From Palsa-506 sp963755815 (GTDB lineage Bacteria; Actinomycetota; Actinomycetes; Streptosporangiales; Streptosporangiaceae), in assembly GCA_963755815.1 (NCBI GenBank), contig CAVWLF010000026.1, positions 186,001 through 250,000 on the forward strand: 64,000 bases of DNA, written 5' to 3'. The translations under genes were made by a program, and so were the position numbers. Position 1 is the stretch's first letter; each line of letters begins with the position of its first letter. This document shows, piece by piece, positions 1-9,049 of the stretch. The notes under the pieces were generated by a model that saw only the letters and a list, made by a program, of their open reading frames with translations, was not told where the DNA came from and ran no database searches.

Positions 1-393
1 CTGATCGGCGAGGACGGCGGCATGCTGATCGTCGTCCTCGGTGACGAGGGGCTCGGCCTGGTCAACTGGCGGCGGCGGCCGACCACGCCGGCCGCTTACT
101 GCTGGGCGATAGGTATTGCCATGCTCCCGGGGGCCCGCGGCCACGGCCATGGCACCCAAGCGCAGCGCCTGCTCGTGCGGTACCTGTTCGCGCACACGAC
201 GGTGCACCGGATCGAGGCCGCCACCGAGGTGGGCAATATCGCCGAGCAGCGGGCGCTGGAGAAGATCGGGTTCGCCCGGGAAGGCGTGATGCGCGGCATC
301 GGCTGGCGGGACGGCGCCTGGCGGGACGGGGTGACCTACAGCCTCCTGCGCACCGATCGCCCGGCCCGCGTTTCCATGATCACGGAGGATTAG
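1..393 (+). CDS. GNAT family N-acetyltransferase, C-terminal part (partial at window edge)
   Basis: The reading frame is open from the first base, so the start lies outside the window and about 130 C-terminal residues are visible. The visible part is the acetyl-CoA-binding half of a RimJ/RimL-like GNAT: a strand (WAIGIAMLPGARGHGHGTQA, the pyrophosphate-loop region), then NIAEQRALEKIGFAREGVMR, the usual N-x-x-S/E...GF-x-x-EG segment of this subfamily. Such enzymes acetylate an amine on a protein or small molecule in the cytosol; the substrate cannot be told. The stop codon lies inside a long inverted repeat that probably terminates transcription. Confidence 0.85.
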   Translation: MIGEDGGMLIVVLGDEGLGLVNWRRRPTTPAAYCWAIGIAMLPGARGHGHGTQAQRLLVRYLFAHTTVHRIEAATEVGNIAEQRALEKIGFAREGVMRGIGWRDGAWRDGVTYSLLRTDRPARVSMITED

Positions 394-428
394 GCCGGCT
401 GGAGCGGGCCTGATCCTCCGTGATCATG
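375..428. terminator. Long inverted repeat at the end of the GNAT gene
   Basis: Arms 375-396 and 407-428 (22 bp) are complementary with a single T-G pair, which is a legal U-G wobble in RNA; the loop is 10 nt. The left arm includes the TAG stop codon. There is no T-tract, as is usual for high-GC actinomycetes. The right arm contains CCTCCGTGATCATGA, which recurs exactly at 30202-30216. Confidence 0.65.
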
Positions 429-647
429 ATGGGTTCAGGAGGCCGGGCCGCCCGCCGGACCGGGAATCCTGGCGGGCCGCGGGGCGTTGTCATGCCTCGC
501 TGGCCCCGGCGCAGGCGAATCCGAGTCGGGGGAGCCGGCTGCAGCCAGGCAAACCCTTTGCTGCGCCGGAGCCTGCCTGGCTAGCATCGAAATTCCGGCC
601 CGGCCCGAGGACAACGGCCCGGCCCTAAAGCAGATCGGATGTAAGTC

Positions 648-1946
648 ATGTTTGCGCGTGCGCTCGTGCGCCGCTTTCCCGTGTTCGCGTTCCGTGACTT
701 CCGGCTGTTGCTGGCTGAGCGGTTCCTGGCGCCCGCGGCGTTCGGGTTCTCTCTCGTCGGCGTGTCGTTCGCGGTGCTGGACGCGACCGGATCGACCGCT
801 GAGCTCTCCTATGTGCTGGCCGCGCAGATCGTGCCGTCGCTGATTTTCACGCTGCTCGGCGGGGTCATCGCGGACCGGATGCCGCCGCAGCGGGTCATCA
901 TCGCCGCGAACATCATGATCGCGCTGGGCGAGGGAACGTTCGGGATACTCGTGCTGGCCGGCCATCCGCAGCTGTGGCAGATGATCCTGCTGGAAGCGCT
1001 GACCGGGACCGGCATGGCCATCTTCTACCCGGCGTCGCAGGCGCTGCTGCCCAGGGTGGTTCCGGCGGAGCAGTTGCAGCAGGCCAGTGCGCTGAGCCGG
1101 ATGGCGATGAACGCCGGGCAGATGGGCGGTGCCGTCATCGCCGGCGTCTGCGTGGCCGCGTTCGGCCCCGGCTGGGCGCTGGCCGCCTGCGGTATCGGCA
1201 TGATCGGCACGGTCCCGCTGCTGCTGCGGATACGCGCCGTGGCGGTCGAGCGCGAGCACCACTCGGGCATGCTCAGCGACCTGCGTGACGGCTGGTCCGA
1301 GTTCCGCTCGCACACCTGGCTATGGGTGATCGTGGCGCAGTTCGGCGTCATCATGATGGCCTGGTATGGCGCGTTCGAGGTGCTCGGCCCGGTCGTCGCT
1401 AAGACGCATCTCGGCGGTCCGGCCGCCTGGGGCGTGATCGCTGCGGCCGAGTCGGTCGGCCTGATCGTCGGCGGCCTGGTGTCGCTGCGGTTCACCCCGC
1501 GGCGGCCGATGCTGTTCGTCGTGCTGATCGGCGGAGCGATCGCGATCTCGCCGGTGTCGCTGGCCATGCTGTGGCCGCTTCCCGTGGTCTGCCTGGCCTC
1601 CTTCGGCCTCGGCATCACGATGGAGATCATGATGGTGCAGTGGACCGTCGCGCTGGCCCGGAGGATCCCGCCGGAGCGGCTGGCCCGGGTCTCCTCCTAC
1701 GACGCGCTCGGCTCGGTGATGGCGATGCCGATCGGCGCCCTGGTCGCCGGGCCGATCGCGGCCGTGGTCGGCGTCTCGGCCACCCAGTACGGCGCCGCGG
1801 CGCTGATCATCGTGGCGACTGCGCTCGCGCTCATCCCGCGCGACGTGCGCGCCATGCGGTCGGACTATGCCGCGCCGGTGAGACAGTGGCCGGACGACCT
1901 GCCCCGGCTCGACGACGAACTGGTGGCCGGCGGAGCGCGGCGCTAG
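648..1946 (+). CDS. MFS transporter (drug/siderophore exporter type)
   Basis: The 432-residue protein has about 12 hydrophobic segments and the loop 2-3 motif GGVIADRMPPQRV around residue 72, typical of major facilitator proteins. Overall it resembles the MFS_3/EntS-like (DHA3) group of proton-driven exporters, with the N-terminal pattern FPVFAFRDFRLLLAERF. It would sit in the cytoplasmic membrane and expel a small molecule; the substrate is not evident. No regulator gene is adjacent. The ATG at 648 is chosen because it places the FRDFRLL segment at the usual distance from the N-terminus, although the ribosome-binding site is weak. A strong hairpin follows at 1974-2008, suggesting a single-gene unit. 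Confidence 0.85.
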   Translation: MFARALVRRFPVFAFRDFRLLLAERFLAPAAFGFSLVGVSFAVLDATGSTAELSYVLAAQIVPSLIFTLLGGVIADRMPPQRVIIAANIMIALGEGTFGILVLAGHPQLWQMILLEALTGTGMAIFYPASQALLPRVVPAEQLQQASALSRMAMNAGQMGGAVIAGVCVAAFGPGWALAACGIGMIGTVPLLLRIRAVAVEREHHSGMLSDLRDGWSEFRSHTWLWVIVAQFGVIMMAWYGAFEVLGPVVAKTHLGGPAAWGVIAAAESVGLIVGGLVSLRFTPRRPMLFVVLIGGAIAISPVSLAMLWPLPVVCLASFGLGITMEIMMVQWTVALARRIPPERLARVSSYDALGSVMAMPIGALVAGPIAAVVGVSATQYGAAALIIVATALALIPRDVRAMRSDYAAPVRQWPDDLPRLDDELVAGGARR

Positions 1947-1973
1947 GCAGCGCGCCGCCGGCCCCGGCGGGAA

Positions 1974-2008
1974 GGCTGGCAGCACCCGCGATTCGGGTGA
2001 TGCCAGCC
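1974..2008. terminator. Hairpin terminator after the MFS gene
   Basis: GGCTGGCA (1974-1981) pairs with TGCCAGCC (2001-2008) and, after one G-A mismatch, CACCCG pairs with CGGGTG around a 5-nt loop. It lies 28 bases after the MFS stop and upstream of the next promoter. Confidence 0.6.
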
Positions 2009-2055
2009 CACCGGAAGAGGCCAGGCAGCACCCTCGGTAGTAGTGCGCCGGATCG

Positions 2056-2061
2056 CATAAT
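2056..2061 (+). promoter_or_regulatory. Candidate -10 box for the FtsX-type permease
   Basis: CATAAT lies 8 bases before the ATG at 2070. This spacing would start transcription at or next to the ATG, giving a leaderless mRNA. No clear -35 box is seen. The same CATAAT-short gap-ATG arrangement occurs at 30313 and 50710. Confidence 0.4.
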
Positions 2062-2069
2062 CTCGACGG

Positions 2070-4511
2070 ATGCGAGCCGTCCTGCGCCTTGTCGCCCACG
2101 AGTTTCGCGGCCGCTGGCGGGGCTGGACTGTCCTCGTGCTGCTGCTCGGCCTGGCGGGCGGCGCGGTGCTGGCGGCCGCGGCCGGAGCGCGGCGGACGGG
2201 CAGCGCGTACCCCCGGTTCCTGGTCGCCTCCCGGGCATCCGACGTGCTCATCGGGCCGGGCGGCCCGCGGTTTAGCGGCTCCTACGACTACGCGCTGGCC
2301 GGCCTGCCGGGCGTCGCGGCCATCGCACCGGTGATCGGCCTGAACGCCCTGCCGGTTGGACCCGGCGGAAAACTGGACAACAATGCCACGGTCCTCGCGC
2401 CGCTGGACGACCGGTTCGGCCGCACGCTGGAGATCCCCAGGATGCTCGCCGGGCGCCAGCCGGCGCCGGACCGTCCCGGCGAGGTGATGGTGGACCAGGT
2501 CGCCGCGCGGGACCTGCACCTCCGCGTGGGCAGCAGGCTCGAGCTGGGCGCGGTAGCCGGGGCGGACGTGCGGCACCTGCGGCGGCTGTCCGCGCGCGTC
2601 GTGGGCATCATGGCGACCCGCGGCTCGATCGTCCCGGTCAACCTGTCCGACCGGACTCCGGTCATCGTCGCCAGCCGGGAGCTGTTCCGCGAGCTCGGTC
2701 CCCGCTACGGGGCATTCGACGGGGCGTACGTGAAGCTGCGGCCGGGCGAGACGGTGAGCGATTTCAGCCGCCGGGCGCAGGCCCTCACCCGCGGGTTTCC
2801 CGCTACCGGCGGCCAGATATTCGTGTCGGACGAGGCCGCGCAAGCGGCCGCGGTGGAGCGATCGATCCGGCCCCAGGCGGTCGCGCTGGCCTTGTTCGCG
2901 CTGATCCTGGCGATCACTGCGCTGCTCATCGTGGGCCAGACGGCATCCCGGCTGCTGCTGGCCGCGTCGGCGGACAACCGGGCCCTCGCGGCCCTCGGGA
3001 TGACCCGCCGCCAGCTGCTCGCAGCGGCCCTGGCCGAGACCGCCGTGGCGGCGGCCGCCGGAGCGGCCCTGGCCTGCGGCGTGGCCATCGCGGCGTCGCC
3101 GCTGATGCCGATCGGGCCGGCCCGGCTGGCCGAGCCCGATCCGGGCCTGAGCATTGACGCCACGGTACTGGCGGTCGGCTTCGCCGCGACCGTGATCTTG
3201 CTGCTCGCGCGGGTGGCCTGGCCGGCCTGGCGGCTGGCCTCGGCCTGGCGGCCGGCCGAACGCGGTGCGGCGGGAGCACCGGGCCGGCGCTCGGCCGCGG
3301 CCGGATGGCTGGCCCGGGCCGGCGCGCCGACCACCACCGTGACGGGCGTCCGGCTCGCCCTCGACCCCGGCCAGGGACAGACCGCGGTCCCGGTGCGTGC
3401 GGCCCTGCTCGGCTTCGCGGTCTCGGCGGCGGCGGTAGCAGCAGCCATCACCTTCGGCGCGAACCTGCTCCACCTCGTGCACACGCCGCGGTTGTACGGC
3501 AAGGACTGGAACGTCGCGGTGGATCTGCAGTTCGGCACGATCACGCCGCAGCGGTTCGATGCGATCACCGCGCACGTTCCCGGCATCTCCGGCTGGACCT
3601 TCGGCGTGCACGGCACGGTGGGGATCGGCCGGGCGGTGGTTCCCGCGATCGGCCTCGCGGCCGGCCGGGGGCCGGTGGCCTCCCCGACCCTGCTGGCGGG
3701 CCGTCCGCCCCTGGCCGCGCACGAGATCGCGCTCGGCACGACAGTGCTCCGCCGGCTCGGGCTGCGGATCGGCCAGTCGGTGCCCGTCACCATCCCCGGC
3801 GGCCGCCGGGATAGCCCGGCCGTCATCGTCGGCCGCGCCGTGTTCCCGTACTTCGGCGAGGGCAGCTTCACGCCGACCGATCTGGGCGACGGCGCCATAG
3901 TGAGTGCCGCGACGCTCGAGCCGCAGTCGGGAGCGACGGGCAACGGCGACGGATTTAACTTCGTGCTCGTCCGGTTTGCCCCGGGCCCCCGCCGGGCGGC
4001 GGACATCGCCGGCCTCAGGCGGGCGATGAGCTCCTTCTGCGCCACGGTCGAGCAGTCCACCTGCGTCGTCACCGACCAGCGCCCGAACGGCGTGACCGGC
4101 TATGCCCGCATCGACGGTACCCCCGAGGTGCTGGCCGGCATCCTGGCCGTTCTCGGGCTCGCGGTGCTCGGCCAGTTCGCGGCCGTGTCGGCGCGCCGGC
4201 GCCGCCGTGATTTCGCCATCATGAAAGTTCTGGGGCTGCTGCGCAGGCAGCTGATCGCGGTGACCGCCTGGCAGGTGACCACCCTGACGGGGCTCGCCTT
4301 GCTGGTCGGGCTGCCGGTGGGCGTGGCGGCCGGCCACTGGGCCTGGGCCCTGTTCGCGGCCGCCGCCGGGATCTCACCGGGTGCTATCACGCCGGTGCCG
4401 CTCGTGCTGCTGATGGTGCCGGCCGCGATACTCGCCGCGAACGCGATCGCCTTTCCCGCCGGGCAGCTCACCGCCCGGCTGCGCCCGGCGGCGGCCCTGC
4501 GCGCGGAATAG
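2070..4511 (+). CDS. ABC transporter permease, FtsX/MacB-like, without adjacent ATPase
   Basis: The 813-residue protein has the two-lobed plan of large FtsX-family permeases: an N-terminal membrane helix (about 14-36), an extracytoplasmic domain (about 40-270), three helices (about 275-400), then a second helix, a second extracytoplasmic domain and three C-terminal helices (about 690-800). The final block contains RRRRRDFAIMKVLGLLRRQL, the characteristic cytoplasmic FtsX loop. Such proteins work with a LolD/MacB-type ATPase in export or lipoprotein and peptide handling. No ATPase gene is adjacent, so the partner must be encoded elsewhere. A candidate leaderless -10 box (2056-2061) precedes the start. 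Confidence 0.85.
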   Translation: MRAVLRLVAHEFRGRWRGWTVLVLLLGLAGGAVLAAAAGARRTGSAYPRFLVASRASDVLIGPGGPRFSGSYDYALAGLPGVAAIAPVIGLNALPVGPGGKLDNNATVLAPLDDRFGRTLEIPRMLAGRQPAPDRPGEVMVDQVAARDLHLRVGSRLELGAVAGADVRHLRRLSARVVGIMATRGSIVPVNLSDRTPVIVASRELFRELGPRYGAFDGAYVKLRPGETVSDFSRRAQALTRGFPATGGQIFVSDEAAQAAAVERSIRPQAVALALFALILAITALLIVGQTASRLLLAASADNRALAALGMTRRQLLAAALAETAVAAAAGAALACGVAIAASPLMPIGPARLAEPDPGLSIDATVLAVGFAATVILLLARVAWPAWRLASAWRPAERGAAGAPGRRSAAAGWLARAGAPTTTVTGVRLALDPGQGQTAVPVRAALLGFAVSAAAVAAAITFGANLLHLVHTPRLYGKDWNVAVDLQFGTITPQRFDAITAHVPGISGWTFGVHGTVGIGRAVVPAIGLAAGRGPVASPTLLAGRPPLAAHEIALGTTVLRRLGLRIGQSVPVTIPGGRRDSPAVIVGRAVFPYFGEGSFTPTDLGDGAIVSAATLEPQSGATGNGDGFNFVLVRFAPGPRRAADIAGLRRAMSSFCATVEQSTCVVTDQRPNGVTGYARIDGTPEVLAGILAVLGLAVLGQFAAVSARRRRRDFAIMKVLGLLRRQLIAVTAWQVTTLTGLALLVGLPVGVAAGHWAWALFAAAAGISPGAITPVPLVLLMVPAAILAANAIAFPAGQLTARLRPAAALRAE

Positions 4512-4551
4512 CGAGGCGGACGGGCTGCGGACCGGATTACCCGGCGGGCGG

Positions 4552-7500
4552 TCAGGCGGCCAGCTCGGCGTGGCCGATGAAGTCAGCCCACAGGCTGGCG
4601 TAGAGACCGTCGGCGGCGAGCAGTTCCTCGTGGCTGCCTGACTCGGCGATCCGGCCATGTTCCATCACCACGATCCGGCCGGCCCGCGCGGCCGTGGTGA
4701 GCCGGTGCGCGACCACCAGGGTGGTGCGCCGGGCGGCCAGCCGCTCGGTAGCGCGGTTCACCGCGGCCTCGGCGGCCAGGTCGAGCGCCGCGGTGGCCTC
4801 GTCGAGCAGCAGGATGGCGGGATCCACCAGGTAGGCGCGGGCCAGCGCGATCAGCTGGCGCTGCCCGGCCGACAGGTTGCGTCCCCGCTCGGCCACCTCG
4901 TGCCGGAAACCGCCGGGCAGCCGGGCGATCATCTCGATCGCTCCGACCTCGCGCGCCGCCGCCTCGACCTCGGCGTCCGAGGCATCCGGGCGGCCGTAGG
5001 CAATCGCGTCCCGCACCGTGCCGGGGAACAGGTATGGCTCCTGCGGCACCACGCCCAGCTGCTGCCGGTAGCCGGCCAGGTCCAGCTCGCGCAGGTCAGT
5101 GCCGTCGATGAGGACGCTGCCCGAGGTGACGTCGTAGTAGCGCGCGACCAGCTTGACCATGGTGGACTTGCCCGCGCCGGTCTGGCCGACCAGCGCCACG
5201 GTCTCGCCCGGCCGCACGACCAGGCTCACGCCGTCCAGTGCGTCCTGCGGCTGCCCGGAGTACCTGAAGTGCACGTCCCGGAACTCGATCCGGCCGCGCG
5301 GCCGCCCGGCGGGCCGCGGCTGATCCGCCTGCGGCGTGCTGGTCGGCAGCCGCAGCAGGTCCTTGATCCGGCGCAGCCCGACGGCGGCCTGCTGGTAGCC
5401 GTCGAAAACCTGGGACAGCTGCTGGATTGGGGAGAAGAGCAGGTCGATGTAGAGCAGGTAGGCGATCAGCCCGCCGGCGGTCAGCGTGTTGTTGTGCACC
5501 TCGCCGGCCGCCACGAACAGGATCAGCGCGCCGGCCACCGTCGACAGCAGCTGCACGAACGGGAAATACAGCGCGATATAGCGCTGCGCCCGCAGCCGGG
5601 AGTTCCGGTAGCTGTAGCTCAGCGCGCTGAAGTTCGCCTGGTTCCGCCCCTCGCGGCGGTAAGCCTGCGCGGTGCGCAGCCCGGCCACGTTCTCCTGCAG
5701 GTCGGCGTTGACGGCGCTGACCTTCTCCCGGGCCTCGCCGTACGCCTTCTTTGACTTGACCCGGAACCACAGCGTGGCTGCCACCAGCACCGGGATGATG
5801 GTGAACAGGATCAGGCCGAGCCGCAGGTCGATGAACAGCAGGGCGATCAGGACCCCGATGAACGTCAGCACCGAGTTGACCATGGTGATCAGCCCGGTCT
5901 GCAGGAACGTCGACAGGGCGTCCACGTCCGTGGTCATCCGGGTCATGATCCGGCCGGACATCTCGCGCTCGTAGAAGTCGAGGCCAAGCCGCTGCAGGTG
6001 GGAGAAGATCTTCACGCGCAGCGTGTAGAGCATCCGCTCGCCGTTGCGGCCCACCACGTTCGTCTGGACCGCGTTGATCACCCAGTCAGCGCTGACGATC
6101 GCGAACCCGATCAGCGAGACCGCGACGATCGGCTGAAACAGCGGCGGCTTGGCCAGCACGCCGTGGTCGACGCCACCGCGGACCAGGGCGGGCATCGCGA
6201 CGGCCGCCACCGCATCGAGGCCGTCCAGGACCAGGCCGATGAACATCGCCAGTGCGATCGGCCGGAGCAGCCGGGCCAGGGTGAAGTGCGGATCGCCGGC
6301 CCGGGCGCCGTCCCGGCTGACTCCCGGTACCTCATTGGCCGGGGGCAGCGCGTCGACCTTGGCCAGCAGCTCGGGCGTCGGCGGGATTCCCGCGAGCATG
6401 CTCCCGGCCGCCGCGGCACTGGCGCCGCGGCTCCCGCCGCGGGCCGCGGCGCCCATCCCGCGCCCGATCGCCGAGCCCGCCACCTGGGCGAGCTGGCGGC
6501 CGCCGATGCCCCGGCCGCCCGCCGGGGCATCGGCGTCACCGGGAGACTGCCACAAGGCGGGGGTCACGCTGCCGGCGGCCAGCTCCCGGCCCGCGGCCGG
6601 ATCGGCCAGGCCGGAGTTCTCGTGATAAGCCAGCTCGCCGGCCCCCTCGGCATCCTCACCCGGCCCGGCCAGCAGCAGCCGGTACAGCCCGCAGCGTGCC
6701 ATTAGCTCGTCGTGGCTGCCCTGGTCGACCAGCCGGCCTTCGTCCAGGACCGCGATCCGGTCCGCCAGCTGGAGGGTGGACCGGCGGTGCGCGATGAGTA
6801 CCGTGGTCCGGCCGGCCATCACCCGGCGCAAGGTGGCGTGGATCTGCGCCTCGATCGTCGCGTCGATGGCCGAGGTGGCGTCATCGAGGATCAGGATGGC
6901 CGGGTCGGTGATCAGCGCCCGGGCCAGCGAGACGCGCTGGCGCTGGCCGCCGGACAGGGTCAGGCCCTGCTCGCCGATCACCGTGTCATACCCGTCCGGC
7001 AGGCTCGTGATGAAGTCGTGGGCCTCCGCCGCCCGGGCCGCGGCCATGACCTGCCCGAGCGTCGCGTCCGGCCGGCCGTAGGCGATGTTGTCGCGGATCG
7101 AGTCGGAGAACAGGAAGCTGTCCTCCATCACCAGCCCGATCGACGCGCGCAGCGAAGCCAGCGTGAGCTCGCGCACGTCGTGCCCGCCGACGCGGATGGC
7201 GCCGCCGCTGACGTCGTAGAAGCGCGGCAGCAGCAGCGAGATGGTCGACTTTCCCGAGCCGGACGTGCCGACCAGGGCGAGGGTCTCGCCCGGCCGGACC
7301 CGCAGCGACAGGCCGCGCAGCACGGGCTCGGACGGAAGGTAGCCGAAGGACACGTCATCGAGTTCGATGTCCGGTGTCCCCGGCGCCAGCGCCACGGCCC
7401 CGGGCTGCTCGGTGATGACCGGGCGTGAGTCGATGACCTCAAAGACCCGGATCACGCTGGCGCGGGCCTCCTGGCCGATCGTGATCAGCCCGGTCAGCGC

Positions 7501-8439
7501 CCGGACCGGCGCCACCATCTGCCCGATGTACAGGGCGAAAGCCAGGAACACCCCGAGCGGGATCTCCCCGTGGATCGCCAGCCAGCCGCCCAGGACGAGC
7601 ACCCCGACCTGGCCATAGAGCGGGATGGCCTGCAGCGCGGGGTTGTACCGGGCGGTCAGCCGGACGGCGCGCACCCGGGAGGCGTACAGCGTGGTGCTGG
7701 CGTCCTCCAGCCGCTCGACCTCCTGTTCTTCCTGCCCGAATCCCTTGACCACGCGAACGCCGGTCACCGCGCCGTCGACCACGCCCGCGACGTCCGCGGC
7801 CTTCTGCTGCGCGTCCCAGCTGGCCGGGAACAGCTTGCGCCGCGACGCGATGGCGATCAGCCACAGGGCCGGCGCGATGACGAGCGCGACCAGCGTGAGC
7901 GGCAGGGACAGGTAGGCCATGATGCTGATCGACAGCAGGAAGAGCAGGCCGTTGCCGAGCAGCATCGGAATCATGCTCAGCAGGCTCTGCACCATGTTCA
8001 GGTCGGAGATGGAGCGGCTGACGATCTGCCCGGTGTGCAGCTGGTCCTGGCGGGCTCCGTCCAGCCCCGACAGCGACTCGAACAGCTCGGTGCGCAACTT
8101 GTGCTGGACGTCAAGCGACAGCTGGCCGCCCTTGTACCGGCGGATGTAGACGCCGCCGAAGCTGATCAGCCCGGCCACGATGAGCAGCGAGGCGCCCAGC
8201 CAGATCGGGTGCCTATTCACGATGACGGTGTTGTCCACGATCCACGCCATGATCAGCGGGATGGTGACCTGCACGAGGGTCGCGACCAGCGAGCCCGCCA
8301 GCGCCATGATCTCCAGCTTGGGGTACTGCCAGCAGTAGCCGGCCAGCCGCCGCAGCCAGGCGTCCTGCGCCCGCGGCCTGGGGCCGGCGCTGGCGGTGGC
8401 GGTGGCCGGCTGCGTCACCTGCTGTTCGCGGGCCCTCAT
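4552..8439 (-). CDS. Fused heterodimeric-type ABC multidrug exporter (TMD-NBD-TMD-NBD)
   Basis: The 1295-residue protein is a full ABC exporter in one chain. NBD1 has Walker A GTSGSGKST near residue 390, signature LSGGQRQ and Walker B ILILDDATSAID near 515. NBD2 has Walker A GQTGAGKST near 1083, signature LSAGQRQ and Walker B ILLLDEATAALD near 1207. The catalytic Glu is replaced by Asp in NBD1 only, and the NBD2 signature deviates from LSGGQ. One degenerate and one canonical ATP site is the pattern of heterodimeric exporters such as TM287/288, and of the fused mycobacterial drug pump Rv0194. The halves are joined by a Gly/Ala-rich linker (about 600-710). The gene overlaps the MarR gene by 4 bases (ATGA), so it is probably repressed by that regulator and induced by toxic ligands. 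Confidence 0.93.
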   Translation of the reverse strand: MRAREQQVTQPATATASAGPRPRAQDAWLRRLAGYCWQYPKLEIMALAGSLVATLVQVTIPLIMAWIVDNTVIVNRHPIWLGASLLIVAGLISFGGVYIRRYKGGQLSLDVQHKLRTELFESLSGLDGARQDQLHTGQIVSRSISDLNMVQSLLSMIPMLLGNGLLFLLSISIMAYLSLPLTLVALVIAPALWLIAIASRRKLFPASWDAQQKAADVAGVVDGAVTGVRVVKGFGQEEQEVERLEDASTTLYASRVRAVRLTARYNPALQAIPLYGQVGVLVLGGWLAIHGEIPLGVFLAFALYIGQMVAPVRALTGLITIGQEARASVIRVFEVIDSRPVITEQPGAVALAPGTPDIELDDVSFGYLPSEPVLRGLSLRVRPGETLALVGTSGSGKSTISLLLPRFYDVSGGAIRVGGHDVRELTLASLRASIGLVMEDSFLFSDSIRDNIAYGRPDATLGQVMAAARAAEAHDFITSLPDGYDTVIGEQGLTLSGGQRQRVSLARALITDPAILILDDATSAIDATIEAQIHATLRRVMAGRTTVLIAHRRSTLQLADRIAVLDEGRLVDQGSHDELMARCGLYRLLLAGPGEDAEGAGELAYHENSGLADPAAGRELAAGSVTPALWQSPGDADAPAGGRGIGGRQLAQVAGSAIGRGMGAAARGGSRGASAAAAGSMLAGIPPTPELLAKVDALPPANEVPGVSRDGARAGDPHFTLARLLRPIALAMFIGLVLDGLDAVAAVAMPALVRGGVDHGVLAKPPLFQPIVAVSLIGFAIVSADWVINAVQTNVVGRNGERMLYTLRVKIFSHLQRLGLDFYEREMSGRIMTRMTTDVDALSTFLQTGLITMVNSVLTFIGVLIALLFIDLRLGLILFTIIPVLVAATLWFRVKSKKAYGEAREKVSAVNADLQENVAGLRTAQAYRREGRNQANFSALSYSYRNSRLRAQRYIALYFPFVQLLSTVAGALILFVAAGEVHNNTLTAGGLIAYLLYIDLLFSPIQQLSQVFDGYQQAAVGLRRIKDLLRLPTSTPQADQPRPAGRPRGRIEFRDVHFRYSGQPQDALDGVSLVVRPGETVALVGQTGAGKSTMVKLVARYYDVTSGSVLIDGTDLRELDLAGYRQQLGVVPQEPYLFPGTVRDAIAYGRPDASDAEVEAAAREVGAIEMIARLPGGFRHEVAERGRNLSAGQRQLIALARAYLVDPAILLLDEATAALDLAAEAAVNRATERLAARRTTLVVAHRLTTAARAGRIVVMEHGRIAESGSHEELLAADGLYASLWADFIGHAELAA

Positions 8440-8906
8440 GCCGATCCTCCGGCGGCGGCCAGCCGGGCCCGGCGCCGCTCGTCCATCGCCGCGTCGAGGG
8501 ACTGCAGCGCCTGCAGCGGCACATCCGGGGCCCCCGTGGCCGCGAGCAGCCCGGCCAGCCAGCCGGCATAGGCCGCGTCGGCGCGCTCAAGCGCGCTGCG
8601 GCCGGCCAGCGTCAGGCACAGCCGTACCACCCGCCGGTCCCCGGGCAGTTCCTTGCGCTGGACGTAGCCCGCGGCGACCAGGCCGTCGGCGGTCGCGGTC
8701 AGCGTCGGCTTGGCGACGGCCAGCCGCTCGGCCAGCCTGGCCGAGCGCTCTTCGCCGGCCCCGGCCAGCTTCAGGATGCGGTACTGCTGCGGGGTCAGGC
8801 CGGTATCGACCCGCTCCAGCGCGCGGAACAGGCGCATCACCGTCAGCACGGCGGCCGCGGCCGCCTGCTCGTCCACGGCGTAGGCGCCCTGGGCTGGGTC
8901 AGTCAA
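8436..8906 (-). CDS. MarR family transcriptional regulator
   Basis: The 156-residue protein has the MarR winged helix: LTPQQYRILKLAGAG, then the recognition segment ARLAERLAVAKPTLTATADG, then the wing with GDRRVVRLCLTLAGR (the conserved D-R-R). MarR dimers usually repress their own operon and release DNA on binding phenolic or drug-like ligands. The start is TTG at 8906, supported by AAGGA eight bases upstream; the nearby ATG at 8911 is out of frame. It is the first gene of a two-gene operon with the exporter (4-base overlap). A near-perfect 23-bp palindrome at 8937-8959 is the likely operator. Confidence 0.9.
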   Translation of the reverse strand: MTDPAQGAYAVDEQAAAAAVLTVMRLFRALERVDTGLTPQQYRILKLAGAGEERSARLAERLAVAKPTLTATADGLVAAGYVQRKELPGDRRVVRLCLTLAGRSALERADAAYAGWLAGLLAATGAPDVPLQALQSLDAAMDERRRARLAAAGGSA

Positions 8907-8936
8907 GTCATCAGTCCTTAAGGTACAACCAACTTA

Positions 8937-8959
8937 CAGTTCGTTAGGCTAACAAACTG
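8937..8959. promoter_or_regulatory. Probable MarR operator
   Basis: A 23-bp near-perfect palindrome with half-site CAGTTYGTTAG and its complement CTAACRAACTG. It lies 31-53 bases upstream of the marR-like TTG start, where it would cover the promoter. Placement and symmetry fit autoregulation; binding is inferred. Confidence 0.65.
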
Positions 8960-9049
8960 GTGATGGCCGGTGTTCCCCAGGACAGGGAAAGGGACACGGC
9001 AGCAGCGACACAGCGCCGCCGGAACGAGCGGAGCAGGCGGACCGCTAGC

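Noticed and set aside
1320..4337. Very long open frame on the minus strand opposite the MFS and FtsX genes
   Set aside because: It reads His/Arg/Gly/Gln-rich low-complexity sequence with no domain and spans two real genes; high GC3 alone keeps the antisense frame open.
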